Source: Limnohabitans sp. B9-3 (GTDB lineage: Bacteria; Pseudomonadota; Gammaproteobacteria; Burkholderiales; Burkholderiaceae_C). From it: DNA of 64,000 bases. Positions within the stretch are counted from its first letter, which is position 1; each line of letters starts with the position of its first letter. Below are positions 1 through 8,146 of the stretch, in pieces. Where the stretch lies: the NCBI RefSeq assembly GCF_002778325.1, contig NZ_NESI01000002.1, positions 62,001-126,000 of the forward strand, given 5' to 3'. The translations under genes and the position numbers were made by a program. Under the pieces are notes generated by a model that was given only the letters and a program-made list of their open reading frames with translations, ran no database searches and had not been told where the DNA came from.

Positions 1-206
1 GCGCCTGTTTCGCCTGCGTTGACCACCACCAGTGAGTCGGTAGGCTTCAAAAAGAAGAAGGGGGGTTCACGACCGGTGAAGCCCATTTCTTTGGCGTGTT
101 CTTCGTAATTGCGGCCCACGCAGTAAATGCGGTGCACCGGAAAACGCTCGGTTTTGCCAACAACAGGCACGGAGGCCACGGGGGGTGGTGTGAACAGGTA
201 GCTCAT
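1..206 (-). CDS. Fumarylacetoacetate hydrolase family protein, N-terminal part (cut by window edge)
   Basis: Only the first 68 codons lie in the window; the gene runs off the left edge. The ATG is at 206-204. The N-terminus carries HRIYCVGRNYEEHAKEMG followed by a PPFFFLKPTDSLV segment. This is the typical entry of the FAH domain: the conserved VGRNY strand, then the FxKP motif that starts the active-site region. Family members hydrolyse or decarboxylate C-C bonds of acylpyruvates and ring-cleavage products. The exact substrate cannot be told from this fragment. The ABM-type gene ends 42 bases upstream on the same strand, so the two may be cotranscribed. Confidence 0.85.
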   Translation of the reverse strand, partial: MSYLFTPPPVASVPVVGKTERFPVHRIYCVGRNYEEHAKEMGFTGREPPFFFLKPTDSLVVVNAGETG

Positions 207-248
207 GGATGGGGTCTCGCGGGTTGGGTGATTTGGGCGGTGTTGGAA

Positions 249-554
249 TTAGTCAGAAGACTTGGCCAGCAGCGTGAAGTGCTCAACCACAGGGGCTTGG
301 GCGAAGAACGGGCCCACGATGGCACGCCATTCGGCGAAGGCTGCTGATTCACGGAAATCCACGGTGTGGTTTTCGAGCGTGGCCCAAAAAATTTGCAGCA
401 CGTAGCGCTCTGGCGACTCGATGCCTCGGTTGATTTTGTAGCCTTCAAAGCCTTTGGCTTTGGAGATCACGGTCTCTACGCCACGTTGAATGGCTTCGTC
501 AAATGCGGCTTGTTGGCCAGGCTGAATACGGATATCGGCGAGTTCGAGGATCAT
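249..554 (-). CDS. Antibiotic biosynthesis monooxygenase (ABM) family protein
   Basis: A 101-residue protein beginning MILELADIRIQPG. The pattern is that of the small ferredoxin-like ABM fold: a first beta strand, then the Gln-Ala-Ala-Phe-Asp-Glu-Ala helix, then the aromatic-rich ENHTVDFRES segment and a final strand. Such proteins are cofactor-free oxygenases or simple dimeric stress proteins, and sequence alone does not decide which. I chose the ATG at 554 because the fold starts there. A longer reading from a TTG at 584 would add ten poorly conserved residues. It lies just upstream of the FAH-family gene on the same strand and diverges from pgeF. Confidence 0.75.
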   Translation of the reverse strand: MILELADIRIQPGQQAAFDEAIQRGVETVISKAKGFEGYKINRGIESPERYVLQIFWATLENHTVDFRESAAFAEWRAIVGPFFAQAPVVEHFTLLAKSSD

Positions 555-636
555 GGTGATGCAGTCAGTTGATACGAGCTTCAAGTCTACCGCCGTCTCT
601 GTCTGCTGAGCGCCGTGTTAGGGATATCCTCCACGC

Positions 637-1503
637 ATGTTGCAACTTTTTCAGACCGAAGCGTCGCCTGGACCTATTGACTTGACACGTTCTTTGAACG
701 CTTGGTTGCCGGCAGGTGTAAGTGCGGTGTGCACCACGCGTCAGGGCGGGGTCTCGCACGCACCCTTTGAGAGCTTCAATCTGGGCGATCACGTTCACGA
801 TGAACCTGCACATGTGGCTGCGAACCGCCAACATTTGCAAGCGCGCTTGGACGGTGCCGTCCCCATTTTTTTGCAGCAAGTGCATGGCACGCAGGTGGTG
901 GCCTTGGACGCCCATACCCCGCAGGGCACCCTCGCGGATGCTTGCGTCACTACAGACGCTGAGGTGGCTTGCACCATCATGGTGGCCGATTGTTTGCCGC
1001 TGCTGTTCACCGATGAGGGCGGGCGAGTGGTGGCCGCAGCGCATGCGGGCTGGCGTGGTTTGGCCGCGGGCGTGATTGAGCAAACTGTGCAGGCTATGAG
1101 AGAGGCAAGTGGTGAGACAAGCGGCAAGGCCCAAAGTCCTGCATACAACGAGGCCCATGCGCCGCAGAGGCTGCAAGCCCATGCACTGCGCGCCTGGTTA
1201 GGCCCATGTATTGGTGTGGAGGCGTTTGAGGTGGGGCCTGAGGTGCGTGAGGCCTTCATCGCTCAGGACGCGTCATCGACAGCATTTTTTAAGCCGCATC
1301 CTCTTCATGCCCACAAGTGGCTGGCTGATTTGGCCGGTTTGGCGCGCGCGCGGTTGCAGGCCTTGGGTGTTCAAACCGTTGCGGGCAATGACAGCACGCA
1401 GGCGTGGTGCACGGTCACGCAGGGTACGCAGTTTTTTTCGTATCGACGCGATGGCCAAACGGGGCGCTTTGCTGTGTGCATTTGGCGTCGTTGCAACGCC
1501 TAA
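637..1503 (+). CDS. pgeF: Peptidoglycan editing factor PgeF / YfiH-type laccase-domain protein
   Basis: A 288-residue YfiH (DUF152) protein. The zinc/copper-site residues of this family are visible: H83 in QVHG, C119 in ADCLP and H136 in HAGWRG. The end has TQFFSYRRDG. YfiH proteins correct mis-incorporated amino acids in peptidoglycan precursors, and homologues show polyphenol-oxidase or purine nucleoside phosphorylase activity. There is an insertion of about 25 residues (about 155-180, rich in Gly, Ser and Ala) between the HAGWRG block and the WLGPCIG block, which makes the protein longer than the usual 240-250. In many Burkholderiales this gene lies near pha genes, as here, but no functional link is known. 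Confidence 0.9.
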   Translation: MLQLFQTEASPGPIDLTRSLNAWLPAGVSAVCTTRQGGVSHAPFESFNLGDHVHDEPAHVAANRQHLQARLDGAVPIFLQQVHGTQVVALDAHTPQGTLADACVTTDAEVACTIMVADCLPLLFTDEGGRVVAAAHAGWRGLAAGVIEQTVQAMREASGETSGKAQSPAYNEAHAPQRLQAHALRAWLGPCIGVEAFEVGPEVREAFIAQDASSTAFFKPHPLHAHKWLADLAGLARARLQALGVQTVAGNDSTQAWCTVTQGTQFFSYRRDGQTGRFAVCIWRRCNA

Positions 1504-1517
1504 GCAACGGGTTCCAA

Positions 1518-1769
1518 TTATTTGGAATTCTCTTTGTCAGATGCTTGAGCGTTGCGCTGCGCATGCATCTCTCGCCCCGCCATCTCCTTGGCTTTGAGCG
1601 CACGTTTGCGTGCTGGTGAGCCCATGATGTAGCCCACCACCCCCATAGGCAATGCCCCGTACAACAAAAAGGTGACGATAGCGCCCAGCACCGTGCCGAT
1701 GGGGCTGGTGGCTTCAGCCACGGCCATCATCAGGGCCACATACATCCAAGCAATCAGAACTAAATACAT
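1518..1769 (-). CDS. Small two-helix membrane protein, unknown function
   Basis: An 83-residue protein with two hydrophobic segments (about 2-17 and 24-50) and a charged C-terminal tail rich in Lys, Arg and Glu. It resembles small uncharacterised inner-membrane proteins found beside phaC in Comamonadaceae. No catalytic motif is visible. It converges with pgeF and diverges from phaC, so its promoter probably shares the 1770-1874 interval with that of phaC. I assign no function. Confidence 0.65.
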   Translation of the reverse strand: MYLVLIAWMYVALMMAVAEATSPIGTVLGAIVTFLLYGALPMGVVGYIMGSPARKRALKAKEMAGREMHAQRNAQASDKENSK

Positions 1770-1797
1770 CTAGGGGTTTTCTCTTGAGTTTGATGTT

Positions 1798-1850
1798 TGT
1801 CAGAAATACGAAGTATTTCGCTGACATACTGGTGACAGTTAAAAAAACTG
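1798..1850. promoter_or_regulatory. Inverted repeats in the phaC upstream region
   Basis: An imperfect 29-base palindrome lies at 1798-1826. Its outer arms TGTCAG/CTGACA and inner arms AAATAC/GTATTT match, with GAA at the centre and an extra CG on the right side. A second inverted repeat, CAGTT-N5-AACTG, lies at 1836-1850. Both are between the divergent small membrane protein gene and phaC, 25-75 bases before the phaC start. The position suits an operator for PHB synthesis, but I cannot name the regulator. Confidence 0.45.
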
Positions 1851-1874
1851 CTGTGACTGTATAGGAGTGTGGTG

Positions 1875-3548
1875 ATGGATCAGAATTCGGCCCTCAAAAG
1901 CTTGGGTGATAGCTGGGCCAAAGCCCTGGCCTCGTTTCAAACGTTAGGTGCAGGCGAGGGGGCTGCCCCAAGTTTGAGTTTTGCACCTGACAAGCTCGAA
2001 GCTTTGCAAAAGCAGTACATCAGTGACGCCACCACCCTGTGGAACCAGAGTTTGCAAGGTCACACGGCAGTCAAAGACCGCCGCTTTTCAGCCGAGGCGT
2101 GGCAGCAAAACCCCATGGCCTCATTCGCTGCGGCTGCTTATTTGCTCAACACCCGCACCATGATGGCCTTGACCGAGGCGGCTGACACCGATGCCAAGAC
2201 CAAGGCGCGCATCCAATTCGCTGTCGAGCAATGGGCCGCGGCTTCAGCACCCAGCAACTTCTTAGCTTTCAACGCTGACGCTCAGAAAAAAGCCATCGAC
2301 ACCAAGGGCGAAAGCATTTCCAAAGGGATTCAAAACCTGTTGCACGACATGCAGCAGGGCCATGTGTCGATGACCGACGAAAGCCTGTTTGAGGTGGGCA
2401 AAAACGTCGCCACCACCGAAGGCAAAGTGGTGTTCGAGAACGAGTTCTTCCAACTCCTCGAATACAAGCCACTCACCGCCAAGGTTTACGAGCGCCCGTT
2501 CTTGTTGATTCCCCCCTGCATCAACAAGTTTTACATCCTCGACTTGCAACCCGAAAACTCGCTCATTCGGTACGCCGTCAGTCAAGGACACCGTACCTTT
2601 GTGGTGAGCTGGCGCAACCCTGATGAAGATTTGCAGCACACCACCTGGGATGACTTCGTGGAAGACGTGGCCATCAAAGCGATTGAAGTGACGCAAGAAA
2701 TCGGCGGCGCCAAGCAGATCAACGCCTTGGGCTTTTGCGTAGGCGGCACGATTTTGTCGAACGCCTTGGCCGTCTTGGCCGCCCGCGGTGAAAAGCCTGT
2801 GGCCAGCGCCACCTTTCTCACCACCTTGATTGACTTCACCGACACCGGTGTGCTGGACGTCTTCATCGACGAAGCGTTTGTCAAATATCGCGAAGGCCAG
2901 TTTGCCGAAGGCGGCTTGATGAAGGGCAAAGACATGGCGTCCACCTTCAGCTTTTTGCGCCCCAACGATTTGGTGTGGAACTACGTGGTGGGCAACTACC
3001 TCAAAGGCGAAACACCTCCCCCGTTCGACTTGCTCTACTGGAACAGTGACGCCACCAACTTGCCCGGCCCCATGTACGCCTGGTACTTGCGCAACACCTA
3101 CCTCGAGAACAACCTCATCAAGCCCGGTACCGCCAAAGTCTGCGGCACCACCATTGATTACCGCAAGGTGGACATTCCCGTCTATATCTACGGTTCGCGT
3201 GAAGATCACATCGTGCCCATTGGCGGCTCGTATGCCAGCACGCAAGTGTTCCCCGGCAAGAAACGTTTCGTCATGGGCGCCTCAGGCCACATTGCGGGCG
3301 TGATCAACCCACCCGCCGCCAAGAAGCGCTGCTACTGGACGGGCAGCGAAACCACCTTTCCCAAGGACGCACAGCAATGGCTAGGCAAAGCCAAAGAGCA
3401 TGCTGGCAGCTGGTGGCCCGATTGGGCCGACTGGCTCAAGTCACACGCTGGCAAGCAAATTGCATCGCCTAAAACGTATGGCAAAGGCAAATACAAGGCC
3501 ATCGAAAACGCACCTGGCCGTTACGTCAAAGAACGCGCCAGTAACTAA
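1875..3548 (+). CDS. phaC: Class I polyhydroxyalkanoate synthase
   Basis: A 557-residue PHA synthase that polymerises (R)-3-hydroxybutyryl-CoA on the granule surface. It has an N-terminal domain (about 1-170) followed by an alpha/beta hydrolase core. The catalytic triad is visible: C288 in the lipase-like box GFCVGG, D444 in SREDH and H472 in SGHIAGV. Spacing is close to the Cupriavidus necator enzyme, and the C-terminal APGRYVKERA end is also of that type. GTG codons at 1869 and 1872 are in frame, but AGGAG at 1863-1867 sits 7 bases before the ATG at 1875, which is preferred. First gene of phaCAB. Confidence 0.97.
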   Translation: MDQNSALKSLGDSWAKALASFQTLGAGEGAAPSLSFAPDKLEALQKQYISDATTLWNQSLQGHTAVKDRRFSAEAWQQNPMASFAAAAYLLNTRTMMALTEAADTDAKTKARIQFAVEQWAAASAPSNFLAFNADAQKKAIDTKGESISKGIQNLLHDMQQGHVSMTDESLFEVGKNVATTEGKVVFENEFFQLLEYKPLTAKVYERPFLLIPPCINKFYILDLQPENSLIRYAVSQGHRTFVVSWRNPDEDLQHTTWDDFVEDVAIKAIEVTQEIGGAKQINALGFCVGGTILSNALAVLAARGEKPVASATFLTTLIDFTDTGVLDVFIDEAFVKYREGQFAEGGLMKGKDMASTFSFLRPNDLVWNYVVGNYLKGETPPPFDLLYWNSDATNLPGPMYAWYLRNTYLENNLIKPGTAKVCGTTIDYRKVDIPVYIYGSREDHIVPIGGSYASTQVFPGKKRFVMGASGHIAGVINPPAAKKRCYWTGSETTFPKDAQQWLGKAKEHAGSWWPDWADWLKSHAGKQIASPKTYGKGKYKAIENAPGRYVKERASN

Positions 3549-3582
3549 GGTTCTGATTTTTTAAAAACAACTGGAGATTCCT

Positions 3583-4764
3583 ATGGAAGACATCGTCATC
3601 GTTTCAGCCGCTCGCACAGCGGTCGGTAAGTTTGGTGGTTCACTCGCCAAAATCGCAGCCACCGAGTTGGGTTCTATCGTCATTCGCGAAGCTCTGGCGC
3701 GTGCCAATCTTGACCCCGCCTTGGTGGGTGAAGTCATCATGGGCCAAGTGTTGGCCGCTGGCGCAGGTCAAAACCCCGCACGCCAAGCCCTCATGAAATC
3801 GGGCATTCCCAACGCCGTGCCCGCGCTCACCATCAACGCCGTGTGCGGTTCGGGCCTCAAAGCCGTGATGTTGGCCGCACAAGCCGTGGCCTATGGTGAC
3901 AGCGAGATCGTGGTCGCCGGTGGTCAAGAAAACATGAGCGCTTCCGGCCATGTGCTGTTGGGCTCGCGTGACGGCCAACGCATGGGCAACTGGAACATGG
4001 TCGATACCATGATCGTCGACGGCTTGTGGGACGTGTACAACCAGTACCACATGGGCATCACCGCTGAAAACGTGGCCAAAGCCCACGGCATTACGCGCGA
4101 CATGCAAGACGCCTTGGCGCTCGCCAGCCAGCAAAAAGCATCGGCTGCGCAAGACGCTGGCAAGTTTGCCGACGAGATCGTGTCGGTCGCCATTCCCCAG
4201 CGCAAGGGCGATCCGGTGATGTTCAACAGCGACGAATACATCAACAAAAAAACCAATGCCGAAGCTCTGGCTGGCCTGCGCCCCGCGTTTGACAAAGCCG
4301 GTTCAGTCACGGCTGGCAACGCCTCGGGCATCAATGACGGTGCTGCTGCGGTGGTCGTGATGACCGCCAAAAAGGCAGCCGCTTTGGGCCTCACGCCTTT
4401 GGCCCGCATTGCCGCCTTTGGCACCAGTGGTTTGGACCCCGCCTTGATGGGCATGGGCCCCGTGTCTGCTTCGCGCAAAGCCTTGGAGCGGGCTGGCTGG
4501 AAAGCGTCTGACATCGATGTGTTCGAACTCAACGAAGCCTTCGCCGCACAAGCTTGTGCCGTGAACCAAGCGCTCGACATTGACCCCGCCAAAGTCAACG
4601 TCAACGGTGGTGCGATTGCCATTGGTCACCCCATTGGTGCATCCGGTTGCCGCATTTTGGTGACTTTGCTGCACGAAATGCAGCGCAGCAATGCCAAAAA
4701 AGGCTTGGCCGCGCTGTGCATCGGCGGCGGCATGGGGGTGTCGTTGGCCTTAGAACGCGCTTGA
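3583..4764 (+). CDS. phaA: Acetyl-CoA C-acetyltransferase (beta-ketothiolase)
   Basis: A 393-residue biosynthetic thiolase that condenses two acetyl-CoA to acetoacetyl-CoA, the first step of PHB synthesis. The nucleophile C88 (NAVCGSG), H349 (GHPIGASG) and acid/base C379 (LCIGGGMG) are all present. Length and N-terminus (MEDIVIVSAARTAVGKFGGSL) match PhaA. It starts 34 bases after phaC, with GGAG ahead of the ATG. Confidence 0.96.
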   Translation: MEDIVIVSAARTAVGKFGGSLAKIAATELGSIVIREALARANLDPALVGEVIMGQVLAAGAGQNPARQALMKSGIPNAVPALTINAVCGSGLKAVMLAAQAVAYGDSEIVVAGGQENMSASGHVLLGSRDGQRMGNWNMVDTMIVDGLWDVYNQYHMGITAENVAKAHGITRDMQDALALASQQKASAAQDAGKFADEIVSVAIPQRKGDPVMFNSDEYINKKTNAEALAGLRPAFDKAGSVTAGNASGINDGAAAVVVMTAKKAAALGLTPLARIAAFGTSGLDPALMGMGPVSASRKALERAGWKASDIDVFELNEAFAAQACAVNQALDIDPAKVNVNGGAIAIGHPIGASGCRILVTLLHEMQRSNAKKGLAALCIGGGMGVSLALERA

Positions 4765-4834
4765 TCAACGCAATTAAGCATTCCCCTTTCAGAATAAAAA
4801 ATTTTCACAACACTCATCAATCAGGAGACAAAAA

Positions 4835-5572
4835 ATGAGCCAAAAAGTAGCGTACGTCACAGGTGGCATGGGCGGCATCGGAACCGCGATTTGCCAGCGC
4901 CTGCACAAAGAAGGCTTCAAAGTCATCGCGGGCTGCGGCCCCACGCGCGACTTCAACAAATGGTTGGATGAGCAAAAAGCCCTGGGCTACACGTTCTACG
5001 CATCGGTAGGCAACGTCGGTGATTGGGACTCCACCGTTGAGGCTTTCACCAAAGCCAAAGCTGAGCACGGCCCCATCGACGTCTTGGTCAACAACGCCGG
5101 CATCACCAAGGACCGCATGTTCTTGAAGATGACCCGCGAAGACTGGAGCGCGGTCATGAGCACCAACCTCGACTCCATGTTCAACGTGACCAAACAAGTC
5201 GTGCCCGACATGGTCGAGCGCGGTTGGGGCCGCATCATCAACATCTCGTCGGTGAACGGTGAAAAAGGCCAAGCGGGTCAAACCAACTACTCGGCCGCCA
5301 AAGCCGGTATGCACGGTTTCTCCATGGCCTTGGCCCAAGAGCTGGCCACCAAAGGCGTGACGGTCAACACCGTGTCGCCCGGCTACATCGGCACCGACAT
5401 GGTCAACGCCATCCGTCCTGACGTGTTGGAAAAGATTGTGGCCACCGTGCCCGTCAAGCGCTTGGGCAAGCCCAGCGAAATCGCCTCCATCATTGCGTGG
5501 ATGGCCAGCGACGATGGTGGTTACACCACCGGTGCTGACTTTGCGGTAAACGGCGGTTTGCACATGGGTTAA
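4835..5572 (+). CDS. phaB: Acetoacetyl-CoA reductase (NADPH)
   Basis: A 245-residue short-chain dehydrogenase that reduces acetoacetyl-CoA to (R)-3-hydroxybutyryl-CoA. The Rossmann motif TGGMGGIG is at residues 9-16. NNAGITKD follows near 86-93, and the catalytic Y152/K156 pair is in NYSAAKAG. The end AVNGGLHMG is the usual PhaB C-terminus. An AGGAG ribosome site precedes the ATG. It is the last gene of the phaCAB operon and is followed directly by a strong terminator. Confidence 0.96.
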   Translation: MSQKVAYVTGGMGGIGTAICQRLHKEGFKVIAGCGPTRDFNKWLDEQKALGYTFYASVGNVGDWDSTVEAFTKAKAEHGPIDVLVNNAGITKDRMFLKMTREDWSAVMSTNLDSMFNVTKQVVPDMVERGWGRIINISSVNGEKGQAGQTNYSAAKAGMHGFSMALAQELATKGVTVNTVSPGYIGTDMVNAIRPDVLEKIVATVPVKRLGKPSEIASIIAWMASDDGGYTTGADFAVNGGLHMG

Positions 5573-5587
5573 GCCCGTGCGGCAACT

Positions 5588-5619
5588 GTAAAAAAGCCCG
5601 CTTAAGCGGGCTTTTTTAC
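5588..5619. terminator. Bidirectional rho-independent terminator
   Basis: A perfect 32-base palindrome: 16-base arms whose GC part is GCCCGC/GCGGGC, with A-runs on the left and T-runs on the right. It sits between the convergent phaB (+) and paraslipin (-) genes and can serve both. Confidence 0.95.
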
Positions 5620-5633
5620 GTCTGAGAAATCGT

Positions 5634-6542
5634 TTATTTGTCCAGCTTCACCATCTGCATGGCCGACGCAATCAGCCCCGACACCTCGGTCATGTTGCTG
5701 GGCACGATGAGGGTGGTTTTTGCATCTGACGCCACCTTGCCGTAAGCCTGCACCGCTTGCTCAGCCACTTTGAGTTGCACGGCTTGCTCGCCGCCGGGTT
5801 GGCGAATGGCTGCGGCAATGCGCTCAATCGCTTGGGCGGTGGCGTCGGCCACTGCGGTGATGGAGGCGGCTTCGCCTTGGGCTTTGTTGATGGCAGCTTG
5901 TTTTTCACCTTCTGAGCGGGCAATGAAGGCTTCGCGCTCGCCGGTGGCGATGTTGATTTGCTCTTGGCGACGGCCTTCAGAGGCGGCAATCAAGGCGCGT
6001 TTTTCACGCTCGGCCGTGATTTGCGATTGCATGGCGTGCAAGATTTCTTTGGGCGGGGTGAGGTCTTTGATCTCGTAGCGCAGCACTTTCACACCCCAGT
6101 TCAGTGCGGCTTCGTCAATGGCGGCCACCACTTGCGCATTGATGATGTCGCGCTCTTCAAAGGTTTTGTCGAGTTCGAGTTTGCCGATCACGCTGCGCAA
6201 ACTGGTTTGCGCCAACTGTGTGACCGCCATGATGTAGTTGGACGAGCCGTAGCTAGCCAAACGTGGGTCGGTCACTTGGAAATACAAAATGCCGTCGACT
6301 TGCAGCTGCGTGTTGTCGCGTGTGATACAAATCTGGCTGGGCACATCAAGTGGAATTTCTTTGAGGCTGTGCTTTTGAATGACGTTGTCAATGAACGGCA
6401 CCACAAAGTTCAGGCCCGGGGTGAGGCTGGCGTGGTATTTGCCGAGCCGTTCGACCACCCAGGCGTTTTGTTGCGGCACGACTTTGACCGTTTTGACGAT
6501 GAACAAAACAGCGATGACAAGCAAAAGAAGGGCGATTTCCAT
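5634..6542 (-). CDS. SPFH-domain paraslipin (stomatin-like membrane protein)
   Basis: A 302-residue protein with a single N-terminal hydrophobic segment (about 3-19), then a Band 7/SPFH domain: VVPQQNAWVVERLGKYH, GLNFVVPFID, and the LDKTFEERD and INAQV region near 130-145. After it comes an Ala/Glu/Gln-rich coiled-coil region (about 175-250, with EREKRALIAASEGRRQ). This is the QmcA/paraslipin type, which forms oligomeric membrane microdomain scaffolds. It lies directly downstream of an NfeD-type gene; such NfeD-slipin pairs are a known conserved operon in which the two membrane proteins are thought to act together in membrane quality control. Confidence 0.9.
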   Translation of the reverse strand: MEIALLLLVIAVLFIVKTVKVVPQQNAWVVERLGKYHASLTPGLNFVVPFIDNVIQKHSLKEIPLDVPSQICITRDNTQLQVDGILYFQVTDPRLASYGSSNYIMAVTQLAQTSLRSVIGKLELDKTFEERDIINAQVVAAIDEAALNWGVKVLRYEIKDLTPPKEILHAMQSQITAEREKRALIAASEGRRQEQINIATGEREAFIARSEGEKQAAINKAQGEAASITAVADATAQAIERIAAAIRQPGGEQAVQLKVAEQAVQAYGKVASDAKTTLIVPSNMTEVSGLIASAMQMVKLDK

Positions 6543-6562
6543 AAGTGGTCCTTAGACAGAAG

Positions 6563-6994
6563 TTAAATTTTTTCGAGCACCAAGCGGCTGCCTTCGATGG
6601 CCACGATTTTGTGCAGGCCTGCTTCGAGGGGCTCGCCTTTGGCGTTGGTTTGACAGCTGGCCGCCCACACCGCACCGCGGTGCTTGACGTGGCAAAGGCC
6701 TTGTTCATCCCAAGCCTCCACATGGACGTTGGCGCCAATGTCGAGGTGAATGTGGGTGTCGGTTGCATCCGAACCTGCGGGACTGTGTTTGCGTTTGAGG
6801 TTCCACAGCACCACGCCCGCACCACCCACCACCGCTGCCGTGATGACTTGCTCTGTCATGCTGAGTCCTGCATGCGCCGCCAAGGCCGCTGCAGCGGCTC
6901 CTAAAGAGAGCATCAGCAAATAAAAGGTGCCGCTGAGCAACTCGGCGATCACCAAGGCCCCAGTGGCCATCCACCAAAAGGTTGACGCATCCAT
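6563..6994 (-). CDS. NfeD-family membrane protein
   Basis: A 143-residue short NfeD protein. Two to three hydrophobic segments lie between residues 5 and 65 (WWMATGALVIAELL, FYLLMLSLGAAAAAL, VITAAVVGGAGVVLW). A soluble C-terminal OB-fold-like domain follows (about 80-143, IGANVHVEAWDEQGLCHVKHRG). It lacks the ClpP-like protease domain of long NfeD proteins. Its stop lies 20 bases before the paraslipin start, which supports cotranscription and a shared role. Confidence 0.85.
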   Translation of the reverse strand: MDASTFWWMATGALVIAELLSGTFYLLMLSLGAAAAALAAHAGLSMTEQVITAAVVGGAGVVLWNLKRKHSPAGSDATDTHIHLDIGANVHVEAWDEQGLCHVKHRGAVWAASCQTNAKGEPLEAGLHKIVAIEGSRLVLEKI

Positions 6995-7078
6995 TGTTCA
7001 ATCCCAAAAATGAGTTGTTTTGAATTCACGCTTCATTGTGCCCAAGTTCGGCCAAGCCAAGGACGGGATAATCGTCGT

Positions 7079-8146
7079 ATGAATTTTCCCGATGCCTCGT
7101 TTTGGCGCACGTCTGTAGCGCCCATGATGGACTGGACAGACCGCCATTGCCGCTACCTGCACCGACTCCTTAGCCACCACACCTTGCTCTACACCGAGAT
7201 GGTCACCACCGGCGCCTTGCGTCATGGCGACACGCAGCGTCATTTGCGTTTCAATGCCGAAGAGCACCCTGTGGCTTTGCAATTGGGCGGCAGCGATGCA
7301 GCCGATTTGGCGCACGGCGCTAAGTTGGGCGAGCAGTGGGGTTACAACGAGATCAACCTGAATTGCGGTTGTCCGTCTGACCGCGTGCAGCGTGGTGCGT
7401 TTGGTGCGTGCTTGATGAACGAGCCGCAAACCGTGGCCGATGGCGTGAAAGCCATGCTGGACGTGGTGAGCGTGCCGGTGACCGTGAAGCACCGCATTGG
7501 TTTAGACCGCATTGAAAGCTACGACTTTGTGCGTGACTTCGTGGGCACGGTCAGTGATGCGGGTTGCCAAGTGTTCACCGTACACGCACGCAACGCGTGG
7601 CTCGATGGTTTGAGCCCCAAAGAAAACCGCGAGGTGCCACCGTTGCGCTACGAGCTGGCTTACCAGCTGAAAAAAGACTTCCCGAGTTTGGTGATTTCCG
7701 TTAACGGCGGCATCACCACCAACGCGCAAATGGCCGAGCATTTGAAGCAGGTCGATGGCGTCATGCTGGGCCGAGAAGCCTATTACAACCCGTGGTTGCT
7801 GACCACATGGGATGCTGAGTTTTACAACGACCACCACGCCATTCCCACCCGTGAAGCGGTGGAAGAGATGATGGTGGCTTACATGGAGCGCGCGTTTAAG
7901 GAAGACGGCTGTCCTTGGTACCCGATTGCGCGCCATATGTTGGGCCTGTACCACGGCGAACGCGGCTCGCGTTTGTGGCGTCAGGTGTGGAGCAACCACA
8001 AACTCAAGCCTTTGCCACCACGCGAAGTCTTGCAAATTGCCCGCGAGGCGCTGGCCCGTGGTGCAGCGATGCCGCCTGATCGTCAAGAGATGCATGGCGA
8101 TTCAGTCGAACCCCAAAAGCTGCACGAAGAGCCCCATGCCCACTGA
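7079..8146 (+). CDS. dusA: tRNA-dihydrouridine(20/20a) synthase
   Basis: A 355-residue FMN-dependent dihydrouridine synthase of the DusA group, which reduces U20/U20a in the tRNA D-loop. Visible motifs are VAPMMDWTDRHCR near the N-terminus, NLNCGCPSDRVQ, and the catalytic cysteine in GAFGACLM. VKHRIGLD, VHARNAWLDG and NGGI complete the TIM-barrel FMN site. The reading frame is open from 7010, but the first 23 codons do not look like Dus sequence and the ATG at 7079 gives the normal N-terminus. The end overlaps the start of the transporter gene by 11 bases. Confidence 0.93.
   Translation: MNFPDASFWRTSVAPMMDWTDRHCRYLHRLLSHHTLLYTEMVTTGALRHGDTQRHLRFNAEEHPVALQLGGSDAADLAHGAKLGEQWGYNEINLNCGCPSDRVQRGAFGACLMNEPQTVADGVKAMLDVVSVPVTVKHRIGLDRIESYDFVRDFVGTVSDAGCQVFTVHARNAWLDGLSPKENREVPPLRYELAYQLKKDFPSLVISVNGGITTNAQMAEHLKQVDGVMLGREAYYNPWLLTTWDAEFYNDHHAIPTREAVEEMMVAYMERAFKEDGCPWYPIARHMLGLYHGERGSRLWRQVWSNHKLKPLPPREVLQIAREALARGAAMPPDRQEMHGDSVEPQKLHEEPHAH

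Noticed and set aside
2262-3245. Long open frame on the - strand opposite phaC
   Set aside because: Shadow of the strongly biased phaC codons; its translation has no recognisable domain and phaC is certain.
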